Positions 1 to 5,726 of a DNA stretch of 8,110 nt are shown piece by piece. Numbering within the stretch: position 1 is the stretch's first letter; each line of letters opens with the position of its first letter. The notes beneath the pieces were generated by a model, which worked only from the letters and a program-made list of their open reading frames with translations, had not been told where the DNA came from and searched no databases. Source of the stretch: an uncultured Bdellovibrio sp. (GTDB lineage: Bacteria; Bdellovibrionota; Bdellovibrionia; Bdellovibrionales; Bdellovibrionaceae). A program made the translations under genes and the position numbers. The stretch covers positions 1-8,110 of the forward strand of contig CALMPX010000099.1 in assembly GCA_937871355.1 (NCBI GenBank). Reading direction: 5' to 3'.

Positions 1-889
1 AATTTTTAGGATTAATTGTAATTTTAAAATGTCTCAGTTCAAAATAAAAATCGCCTGATGTCGATTCGCATATTTTTTCTGACATTTGTACTTTCTGCTC
101 AAGTTGAACCGTGCAGTTTTTAACGTTGGCATACACCGAGTAGTAGCCGCCATCATGCTGTAGAATTATAGATTCGCCCCAGTGATTTAAAACGTCACGG
201 AAAATGACAGTGCCTGGACCGACAGCCTGGACTGACAATGGAGCGTATAATGAAGTTTCTCTATTTTCAGATGTCGTCGAAAAGGTGTAGCCTTTATTAT
301 AATTCATATATTGGCTCTGTTTAACTAAACCATAATGTTCTTTAATTGGAGCCAAAATCGGTTTAACCAGTTGGCCTTTAAGCAACAACAAAGAAGATCG
401 AGACTCTTTGATCAATTTTTGATTTTCATCCGACTCTTCTTTTAAAATAAGTTCTTCTTGTTTTTTTAAATTTTCAGTTAAAGTATCGAATTCATTATTG
501 GCGCGAATGAGATTTTCTTTTTCTTTTTTCAATTCATCGAGTTTATAAATTTGCTCATGAATAAAATTAACGTCGTGCTGATTAATCGATCTTAATGTAT
601 TTAAATTTCTTTGAAGCAGCGTAATGTTTTTTAAACCGAGCAGTGTTCCCCATTTATTATTTTTTAATGTCTGGGCCGATTGTAATCGCTTAGCGAGCTT
701 GTTTTTTCTTGCGGCCAGACCCTCTGACAGTGATTGAATATTGTTTTCCATAATATTAATTTTAGAAAAAGTCAGAGCTTTCCGCGTTTCAATTTGCAAA
801 CGATCAGTTTCGAGCTCTCCTAAGTTTTTAGCGAAACTGACGTGGGAGCCAAGGCCAATTATAAAAAAACAAAGAAGCCATCTAGTCAT
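1..889 (-). CDS. EnvC-like murein hydrolase activator, C-terminus cut by window edge
   Basis: This reading frame is open from the ATG at 887-889 to the window edge (296 codons), so only the last few residues are missing. Residues 1-20 form a signal peptide (hydrophobic core LLCFFIIGLG, cleavage near SFA|KN). Residues about 22-160 are charged and helical with repeated Lys/Glu/Leu, as in the EnvC coiled coil. Residues about 175-296 resemble a LytM/M23 domain, with GTVIF, an HDGGYYSVYAN stretch, FYFELRH and a final INPKN. The zinc ligands of active M23 peptidases are not kept: the usual YAH reads YAN. EnvC proteins are known to be inactive as peptidases and to activate septal amidases under FtsEX control. 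Its start overlaps the end of ftsX by 8 nt, so translation is probably coupled. EnvC-type activator is the best call; an otherwise divergent M23-like protein is the alternative. Confidence 0.8.
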   Translation of the reverse strand, partial: MTRWLLCFFIIGLGSHVSFAKNLGELETDRLQIETRKALTFSKINIMENNIQSLSEGLAARKNKLAKRLQSAQTLKNNKWGTLLGLKNITLLQRNLNTLRSINQHDVNFIHEQIYKLDELKKEKENLIRANNEFDTLTENLKKQEELILKEESDENQKLIKESRSSLLLLKGQLVKPILAPIKEHYGLVKQSQYMNYNKGYTFSTTSENRETSLYAPLSVQAVGPGTVIFRDVLNHWGESIILQHDGGYYSVYANVKNCTVQLEQKVQMSEKICESTSGDFYFELRHFKITINPKN

Positions 890-1730
890 GTTTGTAATAT
901 TCTTTGTTGATGTAGCGATGCGAAAGGCCATATGAAATAGCGAGATTAAGAAACAAACCCAAAGCAATAATTAGAATATTTGTTGCGCTTAAAAAACTCA
1001 TGCGGCTGTTGATGAAAGCAAAATCAATATTTGCGGATACTTTTTGTTTGATGGTTGCCGCCAAAACAAAAGTAAAAAATATTCCAATGATATAAGAAAT
1101 AAAAGTTAAAAGCATAATTTGTGAATAGGGTTTTATAAAGGCTTGACTTGGGGTTGCTCCCAACAAAGTGTGTAATGAAATACTGTCCTTACTGCTGATC
1201 AGGTAATTTCGAATAAGTACGGCGATCAAAAAAGAGAGGATCGTAAAGAACAAAATAAAAATGGTTTCCAAGATGATGTTGGCAACTAAAAAAAAGCTTT
1301 TGAATTTTTCAACCCAATCAGCACTAAAAGTAACACTGCTGATGCCCGTAATAGATTTTATTTTTGTGATGATGTCATTGCTCGAAGCTTCCGGCGCTAG
1401 TTGAACTTCGATAATAGGGTTTAAAATTTGTTCTAATTCTTGATTTTCAAACAAGCCAGAACTATATGCAGGTAAAACTTTTTCAACGTCGGCGATGAGT
1501 TCTTGAGACGAAATCAAGGTCACTTTTTTAATGTGTGTTGGATGAACATCTTGTACTTGTTTTAAAATTGATTCAACTTGTTCTGGCGTTTGGGACTTTT
1601 CCACAGAGATATTGACAGTATAAAGGTCTGAAGCGTCTCCAAAAATAATATTCGTATTTTGTTTAATATAAAGCACAGATGAAAGAATAAATACGCACAA
1701 GCTCATAAAGATCATATAAATTGTTTTCAT
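882..1730 (-). CDS. ftsX: cell division ABC transporter permease-like protein FtsX
   Basis: FtsX is the membrane half of FtsEX, which transmits ATP hydrolysis by FtsE across the inner membrane to a periplasmic activator of peptidoglycan hydrolases. The 282-aa protein has the family layout: TM1 at about residues 3-22, an extracytoplasmic domain at about 23-144, then TM2 (about 147-173), TM3 (about 204-227) and TM4 (about 247-270). Between TM2 and TM3 lies LLGATPSQAF (189-198), matching the conserved cytoplasmic segment that contacts the ATPase. The length is near the family norm. The start codon overlaps the ftsE stop as ATGA, and the 3' end overlaps the EnvC-like gene by 8 nt. The ftsE-ftsX-envC order is itself strong support, because the third protein is the usual FtsX partner. 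Confidence 0.9.
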   Translation of the reverse strand: MKTIYMIFMSLCVFILSSVLYIKQNTNIIFGDASDLYTVNISVEKSQTPEQVESILKQVQDVHPTHIKKVTLISSQELIADVEKVLPAYSSGLFENQELEQILNPIIEVQLAPEASSNDIITKIKSITGISSVTFSADWVEKFKSFFLVANIILETIFILFFTILSFLIAVLIRNYLISSKDSISLHTLLGATPSQAFIKPYSQIMLLTFISYIIGIFFTFVLAATIKQKVSANIDFAFINSRMSFLSATNILIIALGLFLNLAISYGLSHRYINKEYYKHD

Positions 1731-2404
1731 AAGGGTTGATCTTTCACAACGCGACCACTCTCTAAATGAATTTGGCGCACTTTGCTTTTTTTGCTCGTAC
1801 TTTTTAGAAATTCTTCATCATGCGTCGCGATCATGACCGCTACGCCTTGAGCTGCTAAATCTTGAAAAATAGAAAGTACCGATAAGGCGTTTTTACGATC
1901 TAAATTTCCCGTGGGCTCGTCAGCAATAATAAGTTCAGGTTTATGAACAATGGCGCGTGCAATAGCCACACGCTGTTTTTCTCCGCCAGAAATATAGTCT
2001 GGATAACTATTTGCATATTCTTGCAAACCAAATCTTTCGAGCACTTCATGAACAGCTAGAGAAATTTCTTTTTTTGAATAGTTTTGAATTTTCAAAGGCA
2101 CGGCCACATTATCGAAAATATTAATATCCTGTATGAGTCGAAAATCTTGAAAGACGATGCCCAACTTTCGACGATAAGCCGTCATACGTTTTATATTAAA
2201 ATCATTCATCGGATGATTGTTGAAATTGAGCTCACCGCTCGAGATTTTTTCTTGAATAGATAGAAGCTTAAACAAAGTTGTTTTTCCAGCCCCGCTAGGG
2301 CCTGTTAAAAAAACGAGCTCTGCTGGGTTGAGTGTAAAACTAATATCCCGTAGAGCATGGCGGTCTGAATCGTACGTTTTATAGACGTGCTTCAATGAAA
2401 TCAT
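1727..2404 (-). CDS. ftsE: cell division ATP-binding protein FtsE
   Basis: This is the ATPase half of FtsEX, cytoplasmic and docked on FtsX. The 225-aa sequence carries a full ABC set: Walker A GPSGAGKT (35-42), Q-loop Gln86 in GIVFQDFRL, signature SGGEKQR (139-145), Walker B LIIADE (158-163), D-loop NLD (167-169) and switch His195 in ATHD. The FQDFRL segment and the size (about 220 aa) are typical of FtsE and not of LolD-type ATPases, which are the main alternative. The neighbouring ftsX decides for FtsE. The ATG at 2402-2404 lacks a strong Shine-Dalgarno sequence and lies 44 nt after the upstream 80-aa gene. With no terminator in that gap, co-transcription is likely. Confidence 0.92.
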   Translation of the reverse strand: MISLKHVYKTYDSDRHALRDISFTLNPAELVFLTGPSGAGKTTLFKLLSIQEKISSGELNFNNHPMNDFNIKRMTAYRRKLGIVFQDFRLIQDINIFDNVAVPLKIQNYSKKEISLAVHEVLERFGLQEYANSYPDYISGGEKQRVAIARAIVHKPELIIADEPTGNLDRKNALSVLSIFQDLAAQGVAVMIATHDEEFLKSTSKKSKVRQIHLESGRVVKDQPL

Positions 2405-2448
2405 AGACTTAGCTTGAAGTACTTTAAGACGGCTGGGGAGGCTAGATT

Positions 2449-2691
2449 TTATTCAGCGTAAAGTTTTTCAATCACAAATTGATGGAATCTTTGAAGAGCC
2501 TTCTGGCGGTGCTCATCGATTTCGACTTGATTGATTTTATCGTAGGGAAGTTTAAAGGTTTTAATCACAGATCCGTGTTTAAAAACACGTGAAACGAGAG
2601 TATATCCATTATCGGCCCAGTCTTCCGTCTGGACGTGAACTTTTTCGCCTTTAAGAATAAGATCGGTGTTTTCACCGGGGACTGATTTCAT
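2449..2691 (-). CDS. conserved-looking small protein of unknown function (80 aa)
   Basis: I do not recognise this family. The 80-aa product has no signal peptide or membrane segment. The first half looks like beta strands (LILKGEKVHVQTEDW, YTLVSRVFKHGSVIKTFKLPY), and the last 25 residues form a charged helix rich in Gln, His and Arg. This could be a small beta-rich domain with a helical tail, possibly binding a partner or nucleic acid. The evidence that it is coding is the clean ORF, its position 44 nt ahead of ftsE on the same strand, and an extended -10 promoter just upstream. There is no Shine-Dalgarno sequence before the ATG, which fits a leaderless transcript. A role linked to FtsEX is suggested only by position. 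Confidence 0.6.
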   Translation of the reverse strand: MKSVPGENTDLILKGEKVHVQTEDWADNGYTLVSRVFKHGSVIKTFKLPYDKINQVEIDEHRQKALQRFHQFVIEKLYAE

Positions 2692-2699
2692 GCATAAAT

Positions 2700-2708
2700 A
2701 GTATAACA
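2700..2708 (-). promoter_or_regulatory. extended -10 promoter for the 80-aa gene and probably ftsE-ftsX
   Basis: On the minus strand the sequence reads TGTTATACT, which is an extended -10 (TGn) with five of six matches to TATAAT. The -35 region at the right distance (TAGTTA, plus positions 2723-2728) is poor, as is common for extended -10 promoters. The predicted transcription start near 2693 lies only about 2 nt before the ATG at 2691. That would explain the missing ribosome binding site. Confidence 0.45.
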
Positions 2709-2716
2709 GCTAACAA

Positions 2717-2746
2717 TTGACATAACTAGATAAAAGTCTATTTAAT
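2717..2746 (+). promoter_or_regulatory. sigma-70-type promoter for the DUF481 gene and mscL
   Basis: A perfect -35 TTGACA (2717-2722) is followed after 18 bp by TTTAAT (2741-2746), a five-of-six match to the -10 consensus. Transcription would start near 2753. A strong AGGAGA ribosome binding site (2768-2773) precedes the ATG at 2779. The promoter lies back to back with the minus-strand promoter at 2700-2708. Confidence 0.6.
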
Positions 2747-2778
2747 GTTCCAAACTATTTAGCAAACAGGAGAATATT

Positions 2779-3522
2779 ATGTTTAAACAATTATTAGTCG
2801 TGACCCTATTTGTGGCGGGAGCAGCCCAAGCCCAATCAAGTTATAAAGGATCTTCAGAAGCTTCTTTTGTCGTGATTAACTCACCACCCGTATCATCATC
2901 ACAAACTTACAGCGCTAAAACAAAAAACGAATTTAAGCAAAATGATTATAGCGCTTACACTGGATTCGGAAGTTATGTTTATGGAATTACGGATTCAGCA
3001 CTAAACGGAGAAACCAAATCTGCTGACGCCTTAAACTTAGGACTTCGGTATGATTACACCATCACAAAAGACATTTTTGGATTATTCGTTCAAGCTCAAT
3101 ACGATAAAGATTTAGCTTCGGCAACGGCCTTCGATAATAAGCTTTCTTATGACTTGGGTGCAAAGTATGTTATTCACAAATCGGACTCGATCAACTGGTT
3201 TGCAGAACTAGGATATCGACATGCTGATCAAACAAATCTTGATCAATCAAAAGTCAGTTTAGACTACGGACGATTGTACTCAGAAATCGAAAATAAATGG
3301 AACGAATCAACAAGTACAAAACTTTGGGTAGAATATCTACCAGGACTAAATGATAAAACAGCGAATATCATTAATGCCGAGGGCTCCGTATCAGTATCTA
3401 TGTCAAAAGTATTAGCGCTTAAAACAGCTTTATTGCTTAATCATTATGATGAAAAAGCAACGGCTGCCGTCGCTAAATCTGACAAAACAACGTGGACAAC
3501 GTCTTTAGTTGCTAATTATTAA
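2779..3522 (+). CDS. DUF481-type outer-membrane beta-barrel protein
   Basis: The 247-aa protein starts with a signal peptide (residues 1-18, cleavage AQA|Q). The rest is built of alternating hydrophobic/polar strands rich in aromatic residues and ends in LVANY, with a C-terminal aromatic as expected for a BAM-inserted barrel. The pattern matches the DUF481 family (E. coli YdiY-like, often called salt-induced outer membrane proteins): an early KTKNEF strand, LNLGLRYDYTITKDIFGLF, the LGAKYVI...NWFAELGYRH centre, and a final TTWTTSLVANY. The start has a strong AGGAGA site 6-7 nt upstream. mscL follows after 31 nt without a terminator, so the two are probably one transcript. What the barrel does is unknown; a structural or porin-like role in the outer membrane is inferred. 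Confidence 0.75.
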   Translation: MFKQLLVVTLFVAGAAQAQSSYKGSSEASFVVINSPPVSSSQTYSAKTKNEFKQNDYSAYTGFGSYVYGITDSALNGETKSADALNLGLRYDYTITKDIFGLFVQAQYDKDLASATAFDNKLSYDLGAKYVIHKSDSINWFAELGYRHADQTNLDQSKVSLDYGRLYSEIENKWNESTSTKLWVEYLPGLNDKTANIINAEGSVSVSMSKVLALKTALLLNHYDEKATAAVAKSDKTTWTTSLVANY

Positions 3523-3553
3523 TTTATAAAATTAAAACAAAAAAGGAGATAAT

Positions 3554-3898
3554 ATGGGAGACGAGTTTAAAAAGTTTATTGCACAAGGAAATGTTTTGGA
3601 TTTAGCAGTCGGTGTGATCATCGGTGGCGCATTCGGAAAAATCGTCAATTCATTAGTGGCGGATATTTTAATGCCTGTGATTGGTTTATTAATGCGAGGG
3701 ATTAATGTGGCTCAGCAGTTTGTTGCCTTGAATGGTGTAGACTATGCGACGAAAGAAGAAGCTATCAAAGCCGGAGCTGCCGTTCTTTCTTATGGAAACT
3801 TTTTGCAAGCGACAATTGATTTTCTTTGTATTGCCTTCGTCTTATTCCTTGTTGTTAAACAAGCAAATAAATTGAAAAAACCAGCTCCAGCTGCTTAA
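3554..3898 (+). CDS. mscL: large-conductance mechanosensitive channel MscL, short form
   Basis: MscL is the homopentameric inner-membrane safety valve that opens under hypo-osmotic shock. The 114-aa sequence shows the hallmark N-terminal helix and TM1, with GNVLDLAVGVIIGGAFGKIV (residues about 12-31) followed by NSLVADILMPVIGLL. A periplasmic loop (about 47-78) follows, then TM2 (YGNFLQATIDFLCIAFVLFL, about 80-99) and a basic end NKLKKPAPAA. E. coli MscL has 136 residues; here the C-terminal cytoplasmic helix that forms the bundle is absent. The stop is followed within 30 nt by an intrinsic terminator, so the short end looks genuine and not a frameshift. A GGAGA site at 3545-3549 sets the start. 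It is probably co-transcribed with the DUF481 gene. Confidence 0.95.
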   Translation: MGDEFKKFIAQGNVLDLAVGVIIGGAFGKIVNSLVADILMPVIGLLMRGINVAQQFVALNGVDYATKEEAIKAGAAVLSYGNFLQATIDFLCIAFVLFLVVKQANKLKKPAPAA

Positions 3899-3925
3899 TC
3901 TAAACAAAAAAATAGTATGTAAAAT

Positions 3926-3951
3926 AAGGGAAGCGAAAGCTTCCTTTTTTT
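3926..3951 (+). terminator. intrinsic terminator of the DUF481-mscL transcript
   Basis: A perfect stem GGAAGC (3929-3934) / GCTTCC (3939-3944) closes a GAAA tetraloop and is followed by seven T residues (3945-3951). A/T pairs at the base extend it. On the minus strand the hairpin is followed by CTTATTTTAC, so it could also weakly end the ATPase gene, which stops at 3964. Confidence 0.9.
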
Positions 3952-3963
3952 ATGAATTAAACA

Positions 3964-5094
3964 CTAAGGGATATTGAGTTCTTTACAAAAGACAGTAAAT
4001 GGCAAAATTTTCCCCGTGGATTCGTGACCACTTTCTTTTTTTCCCAAGTGAACTTGAAATAGCTTAGGGATTCCCAAGCGTTTTCCGTCATTGACTAATG
4101 TTTTAGATAAATCTTTTTCGCCTGTTTTGCATTCTACAGCAAATAGAGGTTTGTTTTTTTGCAGGACTATAAAATCAATTTCTTTTTCAGTGACCGTATT
4201 TTTGTAATATCTCAGTTCTGTTTTGAGGCCTAAAGTATCATTTTGAAAATGACAAAATTTTAATAGATGACTAGCCACTAAATTTTCAAAACGAGCCCCT
4301 TCAGATTCGACTTCTGACCAATCCCATAAATAAAGTTTTTGAGCTTTTTTAACAGCTTTCATTTTTTCTTTACCAAAGGGAGAAATCCGGTAGCAATAAT
4401 ATAAATTTTCTAAAATTTCAATCCAACGATTCACTGTATGCGGAGAGACTTCCAGGTCTTCTTGTAAGCTTTTAATCGATAAGCTCGAGCCCACTCTTAA
4501 AACTAAAGCTTGTGCCAGCAATTCAATGAGACTAATTTCATTTACCTTTTCCAAATCTCGTAAGTCTTGTGTGATGACGCGACTTACGCGCTCAATTTGC
4601 CATCTGCTGGTAAAAACTTCTGATTGTTTATAAAATGGTTCTGGAAAGCCGCCGTGTTTAATCAAAGCATCAAGATCGCTTTTATTTGGGTTTTTATTCA
4701 ACTCCATTAAACTGAGTGGATGCAAACGAAGATAATGATATCTTCCAACTAAGGAATCACCACCTTTACGAAAATAATCCAACCGCGCTGATCCAGTAAC
4801 TAAAATATTTAGATCAGGGTAATATTTATCATAGTAGCCTTTTACAAGCGATCTCCAGTTTTTATATTTATGAATTTCATCTAAAATAATTAAATTTGAA
4901 TCGATATTCAGACCTTTTTTTAGAATAAGATGCTTATCCTGTTCCAGGTCCCAATTTAAATACTGATCCTTTTTGTTATTCATGAGCGATTTTGCGAGTG
5001 TGGTTTTGCCTACTTGACGAGGGCCTCCTAAAAAAACCATTTTTTCTTTAAGATCGCTTACAATCTGTTTTTTAAGATATCTTTCAATTGTCAT
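3964..5094 (-). CDS. AAA_14/DUF4143 family ATPase with nuclease-like C-terminus
   Basis: The 376-aa protein has the layout of the widespread stand-alone AAA_14-DUF4143 ATPases. Walker A is GGPRQVGKT (23-31), Walker B is NLIILDE (67-73, Asp72/Glu73), and a sensor-1-like VTGSAR lies at 99-104, followed by the family-typical GRYHYLRLHPLSLMEL (117-132). Residues about 187-235 look like a winged helix (LSIKSLQEDLEVSPHTVNRW). The C-terminal part fits the DUF4143 PD-(D/E)xK-like fold: Glu270 in GARFENLV, Asp307 in EIDFIV, and Glu321-Cys-Lys323 in FAVECKTGEK. Members are common and often mobile, but mostly without a proven function; defence, toxin-like or DNA-handling roles are guesses. The gene sits alone between an mscL terminator and the pilus operon. 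Its promoter overlaps the nested palindrome at 5118-5175, and no ribosome binding site is visible before the ATG. Confidence 0.88.
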   Translation of the reverse strand: MTIERYLKKQIVSDLKEKMVFLGGPRQVGKTTLAKSLMNNKKDQYLNWDLEQDKHLILKKGLNIDSNLIILDEIHKYKNWRSLVKGYYDKYYPDLNILVTGSARLDYFRKGGDSLVGRYHYLRLHPLSLMELNKNPNKSDLDALIKHGGFPEPFYKQSEVFTSRWQIERVSRVITQDLRDLEKVNEISLIELLAQALVLRVGSSLSIKSLQEDLEVSPHTVNRWIEILENLYYCYRISPFGKEKMKAVKKAQKLYLWDWSEVESEGARFENLVASHLLKFCHFQNDTLGLKTELRYYKNTVTEKEIDFIVLQKNKPLFAVECKTGEKDLSKTLVNDGKRLGIPKLFQVHLGKKESGHESTGKILPFTVFCKELNIP

Positions 5095-5103
5095 AATGGC
5101 TCA

Positions 5104-5132
5104 ATTTTAACATAGTACTAAAATGCATTCAA
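5104..5132 (-). promoter_or_regulatory. promoter of the AAA_14/DUF4143 gene, overlapping the palindrome
   Basis: On the minus strand a -35-like TTGAAT (plus 5127-5132) is followed after 17 bp by TAAAAT (5104-5109), a five-of-six -10. The start of transcription would fall near 5097, about 3 nt before the ATG, again suggesting a leaderless mRNA. The -35 box lies in the centre of the first half of the nested palindrome, so a protein bound there would block RNA polymerase. Confidence 0.5.
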
Positions 5133-5175
5133 GTGCATTTTAGTATGTATTAAAATGCACTTGAATGCATTTTAG
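5118..5175. repeat. nested palindrome: perfect 25-nt inverted repeat of two hairpins
   Basis: The left arm 5118-5142 is the exact reverse complement of the right arm 5151-5175, with an 8-nt spacer GTATGTAT. Each arm is itself a palindrome: TAAAATGCA-TTCAAG-TGCATTTTA on the left and TAAAATGCA-CTTGAA-TGCATTTTA on the right. The block therefore holds four copies of the 9-mer TAAAATGCA in alternating orientation. No T-run suitable for a terminator follows it. It lies 24 nt upstream of the ATPase start and over its predicted promoter. An operator for a dimer or tetramer, or an element end, are the two readings I find most plausible. Confidence 0.85.
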
Positions 5176-5205
5176 CAATGTTCACCGTGTTTATTCTTTA
5201 AAAAC

Positions 5206-5237
5206 GTCTCACTCTGAGACAGACCAAGTACCAGTCT
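5206..5237. promoter_or_regulatory. possible regulator site upstream of the flp promoter (GTCTCA-N3-TGAGAC)
   Basis: GTCTCA (5206-5211), CTC, TGAGAC (5215-5220) is a perfect 15-bp inverted repeat. Right after it AGAC (5221-5224) and GTCT (5234-5237) form a second, weaker inverted pair, so four GTCT/AGAC elements lie within 32 bp. The block ends about 20 bp before the -35 element of the predicted flp promoter, a usual position for an activator. Which protein binds is unknown. Confidence 0.35.
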
Positions 5238-5257
5238 TAAAATAAATTCAAAAATTT

Positions 5258-5285
5258 TAAAGTTTATTTCATTGTACGTCGATAA
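5258..5285 (+). promoter_or_regulatory. sigma-28 (FliA)-like promoter of the Flp pilus operon
   Basis: TAAAGTTT (5258-5265), 12 nt, then GTCGATAA (5278-5285) matches the sigma-28 consensus TAAAGTTT-N11-GCCGATAA with one mismatch and one extra spacer base. Transcription would start near 5292, about 24 nt before the flp ATG. A strong site AAGGGGAGAA (5301-5310) precedes the start. A sigma-70 reading (TTGTAC at 5272-5277 with CATATA or TATAAA after 17-19 bp) is clearly weaker. Confidence 0.55.
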
Positions 5286-5315
5286 GATTTTATACATATA
5301 AAGGGGAGAATCTAT

Positions 5316-5513
5316 ATGAAAATGTTATCAAACTTAAGAAATCGTCTTAGAAAAAACATGACTAACAATGAACGCGGTCAAGGCGCGACTGAGTATATTT
5401 TATTATTAACAGTTGTCGTTGGATTAGTTGTTGCTTTTGGCAAACCAATCAAAGACAAATTTATGGCGAAAGTTGGCGAAGCAACTGATCGAATGGATGA
5501 AGCTACTAAGTAA
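5316..5513 (+). CDS. flp: Flp/Tad major pilin precursor
   Basis: The 65-aa prepilin has a basic leader, then ERG|QGATEY. Cleavage by a CpaA/TadV-type peptidase after Gly21 puts Glu26 at +5 and Tyr27 at +6, the diagnostic Glu-Tyr pair of Flp pilins. The mature form (44 aa) has a hydrophobic helix ILLLTVVVGLVVAF and a short charged tail KPIKDKFMAKVGEATDRMDEA. Flp subunits polymerise into the type IVb pilus used for adhesion, and for prey contact in Bdellovibrio-like predators if that is what this is. A strong ribosome binding site at 5301-5310 supports the ATG at 5316; Met3 is a less favoured alternative. It is the first gene of the operon that runs through cpaB. Confidence 0.93.
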   Translation: MKMLSNLRNRLRKNMTNNERGQGATEYILLLTVVVGLVVAFGKPIKDKFMAKVGEATDRMDEATK

Positions 5514-5519
5514 TCATCT

Positions 5520-5726
5520 ATGACAATTGAATACGTACTTCTTTTAATTATGGGCGGCGTGATGTTCATGTCGGCCTTAATGAAAGCTCCAAAGACTGCC
5601 TTTGAAGAAGGAGGAGTACGTCTTGCTTCGCGTGTGGAAACTCAGTTGGCTACGGGTTCGGGTTTTCAACCCTACCCTGGCGCTGGAGATGCGGGGTCTG
5701 TTCCATGGAACAGAGTCGACGAATAA
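5520..5726 (+). CDS. small Flp-like membrane protein without a leader peptide
   Basis: This 68-aa frame starts 6 nt after the flp stop and in the same frame. It begins MTIEYVLLL, which resembles the mature start of Flp (ATEYILLL), continues as one hydrophobic helix (IMGGVMFMSALMKAP) and ends in a Gly/Pro-rich tail (GSGFQPYPGAGDAG). No basic leader or cleavable Gly precedes it, because the flp stop codon lies two codons before its ATG. There is no good ribosome binding site, so translation probably depends on coupling to flp. It could be a minor pilin or assembly subunit inserted without processing, or a degenerate flp copy. The 22-nt overlap with the next gene and the tight packing argue that it is a real gene. 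Confidence 0.65.
   Translation: MTIEYVLLLIMGGVMFMSALMKAPKTAFEEGGVRLASRVETQLATGSGFQPYPGAGDAGSVPWNRVDE

Noticed and set aside
741..935. 64-aa frame on the plus strand
   Set aside because: It lies opposite the EnvC-like gene and the end of ftsX, which are well supported by sequence motifs; no ribosome binding site.
2413..2428. 16-bp near-palindrome CTTGAAGT/ACTTTAAG between ftsE and the 80-aa gene
   Set aside because: It has one mismatched pair, no loop for a terminator and no T-run; too weak to call an operator.
3913..5149. Direct repeat TAGTATGTA at 3913-3921 and 5141-5149 on either side of the ATPase gene as a target-site duplication
   Set aside because: A 9-mer in AT-rich DNA can recur by chance; the second copy lies inside the palindrome and the first lies before the mscL terminator, which does not fit a clean insertion.
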